Assembly: GCA_024509875.1 (NCBI GenBank)
Contig: JAMPIV010011333.1
Span: 62,001 to 126,000, forward strand
DNA: 64,000 bases
DNA from: Oreohelix idahoensis
Lineage: Eukaryota > Mollusca > Gastropoda > Stylommatophora > Oreohelicidae
Direction of reading: 5' to 3'
Shown here: in pieces, positions 24,691-36,522 of the stretch
How positions within the stretch are numbered: the first letter of the stretch is position 1
Layout: each line of letters begins with the position of its first letter
Position numbers and translations under genes: made by a program
Notes under the pieces: model-generated
The model's input: the letters and a program-made list of their open reading frames with translations, nothing else
What the model was told of the DNA's origin: nothing
Databases searched by the model: none

Positions 24691-25254
24691 GTGACAATGA
24701 ATGTCATGAAGAAAATGATATAAATCAACTGTTATACACTAACAAATAAGAACAAGAGATGAATGAACAACAAGTGTTTAAATAACTGCAAAACGAACAT
24801 AACAATAGAAAAGAGCTGAATACAAATACCCCATTAGAACAGCACCAAAACAAAAATCAAACAATAAAATTGGCAAAGCCAAGAAAAACACACAAACATA
24901 AAACATCAAATCTACTACTTCACTCTTAGTTAATACTGCAGTTTTTCTCCGGGCTTCGAACCCATTCACTCGCCTACCCATGCATTGCACTGTGACAATC
25001 TTCCCCATAAAGTTATGGAGATTAGCGAGGGAAAGCGATAAAGGGAGAAGAATAAATGATACGAAGTAAGAAAAAAAGAGAGCAAGGACCCAATGCTAAT
25101 GCACCTAAAAGAGTTATCCCACCAAAACCCAATTACGGGCATACATACATCTATAACCGATAAACAGGTAACGGAATTTCCTTAGCGGATACTACCGTAA
25201 GGAAGTAACGTGTTTGAGACTTTTATATTCCCTTCATCGCTGGCTTTGTCTTTC
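24691..25254. other. Arm sequence, non-coding
   Basis: Aligns with about 51260-51840 in reverse complement. On the minus strand around 24970-24950 a GGGTTCGAAGCCCGG phrase resembles a Pol III B box, possibly another SINE relic. The 76-codon frame here is not credible as a gene. Confidence 0.4.
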
Positions 25255-25400
25255 CTATCTCAAAAAAAGAGTCAGGTACTTATTTACAGCTGGATAGACT
25301 GGAGTGTGAAGCTACCAGGTCTCGATCCCAGCACCAAGTAACTTTGTAGCAAAAGGTAAATTCTCTAACCGCTAAACCAATCAAAACGCTAAATAAAAAA
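25255..25400 (-). repeat. Old tRNA-derived SINE, left-arm copy
   Basis: Reverse complement carries an A-box-like GGTTTAGCGGTTAGAGAATT and a B-box-like GGGATCGAGACCTGGTAGCT. The same element sits at the mirrored place in the right arm (51125-51260), where the A box reads TGGCTAAGCGGTTAGAG. It was therefore present before the duplication. Confidence 0.6.
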
Positions 25401-26107
25401 CAAGCAAAGAAAAAAATGACAGGGGAAAGGGAAAAGGGATTGTGACGAAATGGACGACCTCTTCACGATCTCGGTTTCACTCCGACAGGATCAGAGACAT
25501 ATTTTGTACTGATTTTTATTTGTGTACTTTTAAAAGTACCAATTTCTTCTCATTATCAGCTAAGTGTGACATATAATGGAATATAGCCTACAGTATCTGA
25601 GTCTTTCGTGATCTCGTGGCGTTCTAAGATTCGCTAGCAAAGCCATGCATTGTCAGCATGCGTTTACTCATTTTTAATCCACGCCTCTTTTCCTTGAGAC
25701 GTAAAGAAACGAAAGGTTTACCAACTTCCGTGACCTGCCAGTCATAACAGGGAGCGAATCAAGTTTGTTTACCTGAGTTTCTCACGCGTGCTGATCTGTC
25801 AATCATCGCATCTCAGACAGATGCACGTGGAATAACACCGGACCGTTTGAAGTGAGTCGCTCAGGCAAAAATATTTTCCCCGAGTACCCTTTGATGTTCG
25901 TACATACAGGATGAGATAACTCTGTGATCTCCAGAAGCGGGCCAAATCTACGGGAACCTGTTACACGGTTTAAGTCTCTGTTGTCGATTAGCAACGCCGA
26001 CAGAGCAACCGTGAAAACCTTTTATCTTGGGAATTTAGGTTTCCGATTTCTCTGCTATGCACAAGTGTGAAAATTAGCATCCTCCGGAGAGCAGATAACC
26101 GGGATGG

Positions 26108-26143
26108 TATATAAACTGTGTCTACCCAAAACAGTTATCAGTT
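26108..26143 (+). promoter_or_regulatory. Putative LTR core promoter in repeat B2
   Basis: TATATAAA at 26108-26115 and ATCAGTTGTCACTC beginning at 26137, equivalent to the pair in copy B1. Confidence 0.5.
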
Positions 26144-27204
26144 GTCACTCAGAATTTTTCAGATAGTCTAAACACGTAGTCTAGAACCATTGTGGAAGGT
26201 GTGTTAATAGCCTTCGTGGGGCATTCATTCTGAGTTTCTGGTTATATAAATTTGTGCTTAAGCGTGTTAAAGTGTTAAAGTTTACCATTATAATTCACTT
26301 AAAGTGTAGCTGTTAAAGACAGTGGAAAATAACGCGTAGCTATTTGTTTACAAGTTGTTCAGTTTAATGATAATTTTACCACCCGCTCTATCACGCAAGA
26401 AGAGACGTTTTAATTGACTAATTAATACACTGGGCGCGACTGATAAGTGACAGAATAGAATTCACGTAATATTTCATTTTGTGTAATTTTAGTAAATGAC
26501 TGTTATTTAATACCATACGACGACCCACGGACGCCGACAATCTAATACCTATTAACGACAGGCGATATTTGTTATGTGCGCGTATGGATAATTAAATAAT
26601 AATTGGCATTGTACGCTGATCGTTAACGCGCACAAAGGAGCGGGGAGAGTGCATACCTTCTCCCACCGTGATAGCTAAGCGACGCGCGATAGGATAGGCT
26701 AAAGACACCGTGTGCCTTTTAACTTTAATCAGGACTGACGGAGAGGATAAGAGATCATCTTGTCCCCTTACGTGTACATATATGTAGCTATCTATATTAG
26801 TAGCATTTTTTTCATAATGTTTCTCTATTCTTAAGCATGACCTGATCAAGGGCGACCAGCGGTCTATTTTGGTTCTTTTCTTCATTTACTGATTGGTAAA
26901 TGTTGTCTTTTTCTTGCCTTACGTGTCCCCAAGTTCATTTGTGAACAGGATTAGCCAAAGAGACTAGTAACATTTTAAATAGTAAAGTTAACTGGACTTA
27001 CTAATACCCAGATATTTATTCAATTTTATCAGCCCACTCTGGCGTAACACAAGTAACATTACTATCTTACTTTTGACAGTTGTATCAGCGGATTTATCTA
27101 GCAAGTTACGCTGTTTCAAAAATCGGCACTCACCAAAGAGCAAGCCGATAGGATTTACCATCACCATCATAAATAACAGTGTTTTTAGCAACCAGATGTT
27201 TCCC

Positions 27205-27484
27205 TGTTAAAAAAAAGGTAAAGGAACCCGTTACACGCCCATAGAGGCATATTGGGAATATGGTGTTAGGCCCATATTATCTTGACCGTCGGCACACTAG
27301 GGGTGATGTGGTCGGCATCACGCCGGCCGCCTCAACCTTCCCAGAAGTTGCTCTGGTACCCAATTGGGGCTGGGTCGACCCAGGAGCCGTTTGTGGCCTA
27401 AAATATCCCACCTCATTTGGGGATCGAACGATAGACCACTGCGCTAGGAAGCCAGTGCACTAACCACTATGCTACCGCGGCTCC
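27205..27484 (-). mobile_element. tRNA-derived SINE, copy 1
   Basis: Reads from 27484 downwards: GGAGCCGCGGTAGCATAGTG (A-box region), GTTCGATCCCC (B box), then CTGGGTCGACCCAGCCCCAA and a tail ending CCTTTACCTTTTTTTT. Repeat B1 shows the uninterrupted target at about 22390 (...AACTGTGTCCAAATACTAGAAG). The same family is found at 41475-41738. Confidence 0.8.
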
Positions 27485-27662
27485 TATACTAGAAGTATTT
27501 TCTACTGTTTACTGTGAAAACAAGATATCGGTTTATATGCTTTAACTATTCGATGTGACATTTGTCTATCCAGGGATCAACCACCAAATTAGGCGTCCCC
27601 CTTATAAAATTTAATAATTTAAGGAGGGACTGGGGCCAACTTGGAAGATAAAAACACTGGAA

Positions 27663-27806
<144 letters not shown>

Positions 27807-27829
27807 TATCTGAATGAATATCAAAAAAT

Positions 27830-28485
27830 TTAACAATATCAAAAAATTTAACAAAAATGTGGCATATGGCCTACGATGTTCTGTCTAGAACAGTGTCGTG
27901 GTCATGTCGACTTACTAACAGTCATCTAATATATTAATGATCATATTATACATAAATGTTATACATAAATTTTATATGAACTAAAAGAGAATGGCTAATG
28001 TTGATATATAATTAAATAATTAATTAACTTAAAATATGTCGCAATGAAATGTCACGTCAGACTAATCTAAAGAGTTAAAATTAAACTAATTAATTATATT
28101 GAGTGTGTAATGAGAATAAAGTTGTTGAAAATCTACTGTAAGAAAAATAAAAGGATATGTTAAAGAGAGAAATAAATAAATGAAGAATAAAGTAGAGAAA
28201 GAAAGTAATGTATAAATTTAACTTAGTTATGTGTGTTGGACATTAATTAAGTTTAGTATTAAGTTGTTAATACCTATCTAAATTAACCAATTTAAACAAT
28301 AATGTAGTATGTAATGTATCAACATAATTATTAACTATATAATATAATAGTTACATACAATAACATTATCTAAGAATCATGTGAGTTCTTATTTTACGTG
28401 TATTATAGGCAATTGTTTCTGTCTATGTAGAACATCAATGATAGTGCTATGTCTCTCGAGTAAGTATCTGCGACGTTACTATAGT
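27830..28485. other. AT-rich sequence downstream of the retroelement
   Basis: Very AT-rich (many TTAATTAA-like words). It should contain the 3' UTR and 3' LTR of the minus-strand element, but I could not match it to sequence upstream of the gag start at 33264. A complete LTR pair is therefore not demonstrated. Confidence 0.4.
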
Positions 28486-29256
28486 TCAGGACTCGACATC
28501 AGTAGGATTTCGAGACAGAGTATCTGCCAAGACGTTATCTGATCCTGTGATGTACTCGATTGAGAAGTCAAAAGGTTGAAGTAGAATGGCGTATCTTGTC
28601 AGCTTCGGGCTCTTGTGATTAGCACGACGTAGTGATGCCACCGCTTTTTGGTCCGTCTGTACCACAAAGGGTGCGCCTAATAGGAATTTTTCGAGCTTTG
28701 TGATCGCCCAAATGACGGATAGTAATTCTCTATCAACTGTTGAGTACTTGATTTCTGGTGGCTTCAGTTTCCGTGAGACGTACAGTGTGGGATGGAGGAC
28801 GTCGTCATGGTATTGGAGCAAACATGCGCCAATTCCGTAGTTACTCGCATCTGTGCGGAGAATAAACTTTTTGGAAGCATCAGGTAGTCTCAAAATAGGT
28901 GGGTGTGAAAAAATATTAATTATTTGACGGAAAATTCTATCACATTCACTAGTCCATGTCACCTTCACTGGCATGTCCTTTTTTAACAGTGATGATAAGA
29001 CAGCCGTGATAGATGACAGGTTAGGTACAAATCTGCTGTAATATTGGACTAGTCCTAACAAGCTTCTAACCTGTTTCTTCGTTTGAGGAACGGAAATGTT
29101 TAAAATTTTAGAAACCGTACTGGGTAGTGTTTGGATATATCCTGCTCCAATGATGTGTCCAAAAAACGTTATTTCGTGAAACGCTACTTGTAATTTTGTG
29201 GGTTTAGCAGTTAAATTGTCCCTTCTTAATGTGTCCAAAACGTATTCAAGACCCAA
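28486..29256 (-). pseudogene. Gmr1-like pol C-terminus: RT thumb and RNase H
   Basis: Continues RT after a frameshift in the homopolymer at 29255-29259: EYVLDTLRRDNL...FFGHIIG, then VRSLLGLVQYYSRFVP (connection). RNase H has LRTDASNYGIGACL (first Asp), DRELLSVIWAI (Glu), VQTDQKAVASL (second Asp) and NVLADTLSR (last Asp). All four catalytic carboxylates of RNase H are present. The frame stops at 28486 with no integrase after it, confirming that integrase is only upstream. There is no envelope-like ORF. Confidence 0.85.
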
Positions 29257-32200
29257 AAATGTTCCTCAAAAGATGAACTAAATAAACATATGTCGTCTAT
29301 GTATGTAATAATGTCTGGTCTACCTGAAAAAATGTGTCGCATCATGCGAACAAAGGTAGCTGGAGCGTTAACAAGCCCAAAAGGCATAACATTCCACTGG
29401 TATAGACCTTGCGGAGTGGAAAACGCTGTGTAGTATTTAGCTTTTTTGGTTAGTGGTATCTGCCAATAACCTTTAGTTAAGTCTATCTTAACGAATATAG
29501 TTGCGGTCGATAGACGTGGCAGTAAGTCGTCGAGAAGTGAATGTGGTTCGCTATCAACTATCGTTTGTGCATTTAATTTTCTATAGTCGACGCATAGTCT
29601 AATGTTATTGTCCTTCTTTCGGACAATAACTAATGGAGAAGAAAATGGGGAATTACTAGTTTCAATAATTCCTAAAGATAACATCTGTTCAAGTTCCTTA
29701 GTAGTTTTAGTAAGAAAATGTAGAGGAACAGAATATGGATGTACCCGAATTGGAGTATCATCGTTAAGAGCGATGTCATGACTAATGACTGATGTGTGAC
29801 CTGGAACGTCGGTCAACACATCTGGATAAGATTGTAGAAGTTCAGCAATCTGTTGATGCTGTTGCGGTGAAACCGACGAAGAGATGGTTACGTCCCGCCA
29901 AGATTCAGTAGGCTGTACTACAGGTACAGGTAACGCTAACTGTACCTCAGGAAAAGAAGATTCTTCTTCCTGGATAACAGACAAATTAGAATAGTGACAT
30001 GTAGGTACGAAAGTGTCATCTAGTTCATGAAAAATAGCTTGTAGATGTTCAGGTCGAGTATGAAATTGTTTGAGCATATTAATGTGAAATATTTTGTGAT
30101 GTCCCTTAATGTCCAGGACATAATCAACATCAGAAATCTTATTGATAACCTGGTATGGACCGTTCCACGAGATGAGTAGTTTATTATCGTTATGTGGCAA
30201 TAACACATAAGCTTGATCTCCTGGAAATAATTGACGTAATCGTCTACTACTGTTTTGGAAAGTTCTAGCTTTCGCTTTAGCAGCCTCAGATGAAGCTGTT
30301 GCCATTTTGCAGGCATCAATAATGTTATTCCGGAGATTAATTACATACTCATAGGGTGACTGGGTATCCTGAGTCATCTCGGAGTCAATCAATAAGTCTT
30401 TTATTAGTCCCATAGGACCTCTTGGTGGAGCGCCAAAGACTAATTGAAATGGAGAGAAGCCAGTTTGTTCATGTGGCACCTCTCGATAAGCGAATAACAC
30501 GGCTGGGAGTACTCTGTCCCAGTCCTGTGGATGGTTAACTGTAACTTTATGTAACATTTGTTTGAGTGTGCGGTTAAGTCTTTCTACTGCACCATTACTC
30601 ATTGGGTGATAAATACTGCTGAGATTTATATCTATATTCCAAGTCTTCATTACTTCTGTCATAGTCTTAGATATAAATTGAGATCCATGATCTGACAAAA
30701 GTTTCCTAGGAAAACCTACTCTAGAGAAGATCAGGTGTAGTGCATCAGCTACATCTGTGGTGGTGGTTGTTTTCAATGGGATGGCTTCTGGCCATCGTGT
30801 GCATAAATCGATGCACGTGAGAATAAATCTATGTCCTCTGGCTGATGGTAAAAGTGGGCCAATAATATCAATGGCCATCTTGTCAAAGGGTCTCACAAAT
30901 ATGTCACAAGCCTGAATAGGCGCCGTGTGAAAGGCTCCTCGTGCTTTCACTTCTTGGCATATCGTACAGGAGCGTACGTACTGTGAAATATCTCGTGACA
31001 CTCCCGACCAAAAAAAAGAAGATAATACACGAGAACGTGTCCGAGTATATCCCATGTGACCTGCGCACTTAGAATCATGTGCGTGTTGAAGTATGTAACG
31101 TCTAAAAGCAAAAGGTACCATGACCTGTTGTCTTACACGAGTTTTATCCATAAAACATCTTAATAAAATGTCATTTTTAATAATAAACCAATGACTATTA
31201 TCATTGTTCATAGCAAGATTGTCAACTTTGTTGACCAGTGCAAAAAATTTTGTTAATGATCTGTCTTCCTTCTGTTTTGCAGCAAAGGATACTCGGTCAA
31301 TAGTAGAATGAACCTCGATATTTTCATGTTTGTCTGTTTCCTTGTTTTCAGTGTCCATAGTCTCTAATTGTTTCGTATGTGCTCTGGTTATTACTGCATT
31401 TCCGATGCATAGATTATTTTTTTCCCATTCAATAATCTCTTCTGGTGTGCAATCTTTACTTCCGTGTATGCATCCCACCATAAGGTCGGCAATTGGGTTT
31501 CTTAACATGCATGCTTTAACGTTGCCTGTGAAAAAAGGTGTATTAATATGTATAATAGCAGTTGGATAACATTCTATGGTTCCTCCAAAGGTTATGCACC
31601 TGACATGTTCTCCAGTTGCACAATTTGGATGAACAAGTGACTGACGGATTCCGATCGTTGTCGATCCCGAATCTCTTAAAACTGAGACGACGGATCCATT
31701 AACTTTTCCCCTGTTGAAGATCAGCGAGCCTGTTCCGTCATTGACTGCTAGACTGACTTCTGGTAGAATGTGTCCGCAGTTCAGAACTGTCTCTTTTGCC
31801 TTCTGAAATATAAGATTACATTCTGGGCAACTATTTGCCACGTTATAATTCATTGCATAACATGTAGATGAAGACTGTATTTTGTTATTAGTAGGTGAAC
31901 TCTGAACCCCAGGGGTTGTAGCAGTAGTAACGGCTGCCCCTGTATTATGATTATAATTTGTCGATCTACGAGAATGAGAACGATGACGAGAATAATCAGT
32001 TGAATTATCCCGTTGTCCCCTATTGTAACTGTTATCTCGATGTCTCGAGTTATAATTGTCGCTGTTGTTCCAATTGTTACCATTATTATAATTATATGAC
32101 CGATTATAACTTGAGTAACGTGGATTATTGTTGTATCTGGACTGAGGTGAATAATTTCTATTTTGTGTTCTTCCTCTATTAAAGTTATTGTTAAAACTAT

Positions 32201-32915
32201 TACGTCCCTTATGAAAATTAATGTCATAGTTTCCTTTGAACCTACCTCTGTCTACACTGTGTGTTCTTGGTTTGTTATTATTATGATATGCCATATTGGA
32301 GGCTACAAGAAGAGGTTCTCTTATCAACGAGCCAGAAATGTTAGCATTCGGATGAGCGGTGCAGTAATTTAATGAAATTTTTTCTAACTCATCAATAGTT
32401 TCTGGTTTACGTTCTTGCAGATAAGCAAAGAACGGTGGGCTGACAGAAGATAATACTTTATCCCTCAATAACAAATCGACTAACTTGTCGTAAGATTTGC
32501 TGACACCTGCCAGTTCAATCCATCTGTTAAAAGTATTGCGTATGTTAGCAATAAAACCTGTAAAGTCTTTATTATTATCTGGCAACAAACTTTTGAAAAG
32601 TAATCTACATGCCTCTTCGTTCAAGTGGAACCGACGCAATAACAAAGTCTTAATGGCCTCATAGTCAGTGGATAATGTCAGATCAATATTTTGTGCTGCA
32701 CTTGCAGGTTCGCCATCAAGAAATTCCTTGAGTTTAAGTGCCCATGCAGTTTTGTCAAGGTTATTGACCTTGCATATATCCTCAAAGCGCGATAGCCATG
32801 ATGACAAATCGTCCACGTGTAACTTGAACGGTGGTAGCTTAAAGTAATAATTGCCCTTAAGTCGGTTGGATGAAGATCCAGATTGAGCATTATCATTTTG
32901 GCTTGCTGCAGCACC
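29226..32915 (-). pseudogene. Gmr1-like gag-pol main ORF: capsid, protease, integrase, RT N-terminal part
   Basis: About 1196 codons from 32816 (that GTG is not a true start; the frame opens just after the TAG at 32918). Order by residue from 32816: capsid-like helices 1-160 (WLSRFEDICKVN...LLLRRFHL); a 110-residue Asn/Arg/Tyr/Ser-rich tract near 190-300; CPEC...CGH near 345; protease VLRDSGSTT near 383; integrase zinc finger H...H...CTIC near 579-619; integrase core with DIIGPL, LSDHGSQF and AVERLNRTL (D,D,E) near 650-745; GPYQV module near 890; RT with PSSPLV-like FSSPLVIVRKK, LCVDYRKLN, MPFGLVNAPATF and YIDDICLF near 1172. It ends in the wrong frame after the A5 run 29255-29259; RT continues in the next entry. 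Confidence 0.85.
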
Positions 32916-33264
32916 CTACGACTGAAGTTTTGCTGTTTCCAATCTAAGCCGTTGCAATTCCATTTCTTGCTGCAGTACGATTTCCTGTCTTTTCAATTTT
33001 TTTTCTTCTTCAATCCGTAGGATTTCATCTCTTGCCACCTTTCTTTCTTCTTCTTGTCTTAATTCTGCTCTCTTCTCCGCCTTTTTTTCTTTCAAGTTCC
33101 TCCATTTCTGCCTTAGCAATAGCTTTCTTTTCAGCCTCTTTTCTTTCAAGTTCTTCCATCTGTGCCTTATATTTTGCAAGTTGTTGTTCCGCAAATTCCA
33201 GGAGTGCATCTCCCTTTTTATTACAATCTTTTCCAATTTTAATGAAATGATCCAAGGTAAGCAT
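32916..33264 (-). pseudogene. Gmr1-like gag N-terminus, coiled-coil rich, frameshift and amber stop
   Basis: Starts with ATG at 33264 (MLTLDHFIKIGKDCNKKGD...). It then runs into a long Glu/Lys/Arg helix (EELERKEAEKKA...EEERKVARDEIL...LQQEMELQRLRLE) typical of a coiled coil. The frame changes at the T7 run 33082-33088: 33264-33089 is in one frame and 33088-32916 in another. The second frame ends at TAG 32916-32918, directly followed in frame by the main polyprotein, so the stop probably replaced a sense codon. Role by family: particle assembly. The identification rests on its position upstream of pol. Confidence 0.6.
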
Positions 33265-35572
33265 TCTTGATGTTGATTTATTTAAGTATTCAATTACTTA
33301 TGTCTAGTAATCACCACTAGAATCTATGTAGATATTTGTAATTACTCAACGAATGAATAATCACTACAAAAATTTGCAATATTCCTGTACTGTTATTTAT
33401 AAGTTCCACAAATCTATAATATTTTGTAAAAATCTTATATATACTCACTAATATCTATCATAAATAGTTATGATAGTTAGTTATCTAAGGTGCTGAAATT
33501 ATATCATGCACTTAATATTAGTATTCAATAATTATGGGTATTATACCTAAATAATTAGGTTATTTAATCTTAATAGTTACTAAGTTCACACTGTAGTACT
33601 GAGAAAGTGTACTAATTAACATTTAATATGTCTTAATATGTTACAAATTTATAATAATTAATCATTGTATATTATGTCATAATCATGAGCTATAAAGTGC
33701 ATTGCCCATTTCTTGGACCACCACTGCAAATTGGTGCAAAGTCCCTAATTCCTCCTTAAAACTCATAAAAATTTAATCATATTAATCTACACTCTTATTA
33801 ATGAATAAATTATAGTATTAATATTATCTTATAAATGGATGAAATGAAGACAAACAACACAATTTGTTAACCAAGGATTACAGAACAGTATTACCATACG
33901 ACAAAGACATTTTCACAATAAAAATGCATTTATAACTAAGTTGACTAGACCGGAAGTGAGAGATCAAAGAATGAACTGAATAGAAAATTAACCTGCGTAC
34001 ACAAAAATTAGTGACGTATACATGGACTCATTAACGGTTGTACAAATATATAAACGAAATAATAGTCAGATCAGAAAAACACGATAGATTACAAACATTG
34101 TTACAGAACTGAATAAAAATTAGAACTAAATACACTAGAATACCCCAGTTATAACACGACTAGACACCTAACATGCAAGGTCAATTAATTGCAAATACGA
34201 ACGAACAAAAATCATCGGAAAGCAATCGATGGGTTCTTCGTAAAAATGCAATTAACTAACGGCCTTAAGAACAATTAAAATCAGTTCGTGGCATCCAAGG
34301 AGCCATAGAATTGATTTCAATCCGCCGCCCATCCATACCCACGAATAAGGGACAACATCAACGACAAAAAAACAGATATAACATAGATATATAACAAATA
34401 GAGTGGACATGCCTGCACTGAGAAATGGACTTAGTATTGTGCTATATGAATGACAACCGTCCTAAGTCTAGACTTATCTTTAAAAGGCACCGGCGATGTC
34501 AAGTTCATCAACGGACTAGATTCATGCCTAGTACTGTTTGCTCCTTGTTGGCTGATAACCGTATTCCATCGTCTGGTCTTCTTGATCATGTAAATCTTCA
34601 TCAAACCTGGAATGCGTTGAAGGTTGTACTTTCGAAGCGCGGCATCTACGCATGATGTAGTGACGTCAGATTGGCATTTCGTAGTCATGTGTTTAACGTC
34701 GTATTTATGCAAATCATGTGACTTTCTTGTAATTGTAAACAGTTTGTGAAAGTATGTAAACAAGAAAAATTTTCCTTTTTCTTTCGATCCCCAGCGATGG
34801 CCAACCAATTCTGCTGCGGTCGGAAAATTAGCCCAACGGATTGTTGAAAGCTTGATAGTCAATCGTGGTGACTTGTTTTACAGTTCATCATTTTTGCATC
34901 GTGCCTTCGATGTTAGTTACGCGAATGTGGGTTTAAATACTTTGAAAACCATGATAGTAATAATTGAATCTCCCAAATGTTCATAGACGGGATAAGTCAT
35001 GTCTAGAGTCCAAACAAACAATTTATTATACATTCTGTAGACATCGTACGTTGATCATGAATTACATCACAAATATAATTTAGAATCCTATGTTGAGTTA
35101 GCTATCTTGCATATCAGTCCTTTGTCTCGTACATCTGAATTACTGTAGGCAGAACGACATAACTATATGCACGCGTGGTTGGTAAATTCAACGACCGACA
35201 GTGAGATTATGCGTCTGGCACTAGTATAACTAAAACGGACTGTTAATTCATCTCGACAAGGTTTAGTCAATTACTAACCTGTAACTTCATCTTTCTTCAT
35301 CATAACAGTGGACTGACCCATGTCCATAAAAAAATACCATATAACTGTGTGGCATTCCATGCCCGACACTATAAGAATATAAAGACACGTCTTCTCCGTT
35401 CGACGGTCATTCAAGAAAGGGTCCCGTCTCTTGGTCACGGTGCGTGACTACCAACGTTGAAACGTCACAGCGTTCACTAGGCTAATAATACTTTTTCATT
35501 ACATTAAACGTTGTAACCCCTAAAATCGCATGCTGCTAACCTCTAGCAGACAATGCCAATTAAACTACCGTA
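33265..35572. other. Upstream region of the Gmr1-like element; possible 5' LTR
   Basis: Non-coding. Similarity to the right arm resumes exactly at 35573, and the last left-only bases read CCGTAACA. On the minus strand this gives a start TGTTACGG, suitable for an LTR end. A TGTTACAG occurs at 34102, so 34102-35573 has matching TGTTAC/GTAACA ends. No second copy was found near 28 kb, and no clear primer site follows. A plus-strand TATAAAG with a CATTC-type initiator lies at about 35380-35412. LTR status is a guess. Confidence 0.3.
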
Positions 35573-36310
35573 ACATACCAGCAGAAAGTACTATCTCTGG
35601 AAAAAGAAGGGAACCGTGGCCTAAGCTTTAAGACGAAGGACGCATGTGGTAGACTCTCCTTGACGTTTCTGGGAAACGAGCTACCCCGACAACCTTGATC
35701 AGAGACGAGCGCCAGCAGAGTGAAAAGAACCAACCCATAAGAAGGAGCAGAATCGTCATTGGCAGCTAAGTTCAAATATATGCTGCCACTTGAATTTATT
35801 TTAATATCTCATATTCCCTAAAGACTGTGATGATAACATTTCTTAATCCATAACTATTCAAATTATTTCCAACTGTTAAAACCTAAAGTGATTATTAATT
35901 AAATTTTGTTATTTGTAACGTTACAAATTTAACTTCGATTTGATCATTTTAAAGTTACTGCATGTTTGTCTCAGTCAAATTACTACACACACTATAAACA
36001 GAGCTATACTAAAATAATAGAATTCCACTGAATAAATCAGGGGTGGGGGCTTAAACGAGCTGAAAGTAATAAGTGCTTAAATCCTTCACAAAAGTTGTCG
36101 GCAGATTACAGAATTAACTAGCTCAGCAACAGCCAGCATTGTTTTCGCTTATCCAAATTTCGTGTGAAGACTCTCATGTGACAGAAGCTTTAGTGCTCTT
36201 CTATCTACATTTTTGCCAAGAGTAATCTTGTGTAAAGATAGACTCCATTGAAGCCTATAATAGATACTCTTGAGTTTTGGCCACTGTTGGACCACTACTG
36301 CAAAGCAGGG
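35573..36310 (+). repeat. Repeat D, copy D2 (left arm), truncated
   Basis: Direct repeat of 23.9-24.69 kb and inverted match to 44750-45490. The mirrored copy continues about 250 bp further (to 45745), whereas here it is cut at 35573 by the left-only block containing the Gmr1-like element. Confidence 0.7.
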
Positions 36311-36522
36311 GAGGAATACCGTCAAAGGGTTGAAGAAAACGAGAAGCCTTGATGGCTGCATAGGTCGGTGACTGACATGAGTGTCGAGATAGATCACAAC
36401 CAACTTTCACCCTTTTCACACTAGATGTAAAAAAAAAAAAAAAATAAATCCCAGCGCATTTATAACCATAACCTTGGATACACATGATTCAACGTGATGT
36501 GAAATCCTTTTATCCTAATGTG
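36311..36522. other. Arm sequence between repeat D2 and minisatellite
   Basis: Non-coding; aligns with 44561-44750 inverted. Contains an A15-16 run at about 36428-36443. Confidence 0.5.

Larger units (their letters stand above)
25567..27640 (+). repeat. LTR-like repeat B, copy 2, with nested SINE
   Basis: Same repeat as 20762-22550, starting TGACATATAATGG and ending near CAACCACCAAATTAGGCGTCC, followed by AGGGACTGGGGCCAA. It is enlarged by a SINE at about 27210-27484 that is absent from copy 1. It begins exactly where similarity to the right arm stops (25560), so it is an insertion or marks a breakpoint. It points plus-strand, opposite to the retroelement at 28486-33264, so it is not that element's LTR unless rearranged. 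Confidence 0.55.
28486..33264 (-). mobile_element. Gmr1-like LTR retrotransposon internal region (Gag-PR-INT-RT-RH)
   Basis: A 4.8-kb coding region on the minus strand. Domain order read from 33264 downwards is: gag with Lys/Glu-rich helix; gag capsid-like region; Asn/Arg/Tyr-rich segment; aspartic protease; integrase zinc finger; integrase core; GPY-type module; RT; RNase H. The RT and integrase look Ty3/gypsy-like, but integrase precedes RT, as in Ty1/copia. That order within gypsy-like elements is the hallmark of the Gmr1 group first named from Atlantic cod. The copy has one amber stop and two frameshifts, both frameshifts in homopolymers, and is otherwise continuous. LTRs not identified. 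Confidence 0.85.

Noticed and set aside
24778..25008. Small hydrophobic minus-strand ORF resembling a membrane protein
   Set aside because: T-rich low-complexity translation. The mirrored right-arm sequence near 51490-51740 does not keep the frame.
25567..27640. 3' LTR of the Gmr1-like element
   Set aside because: Orientation is opposite (promoter points plus, element reads minus), and no copy of it lies upstream of the gag start.
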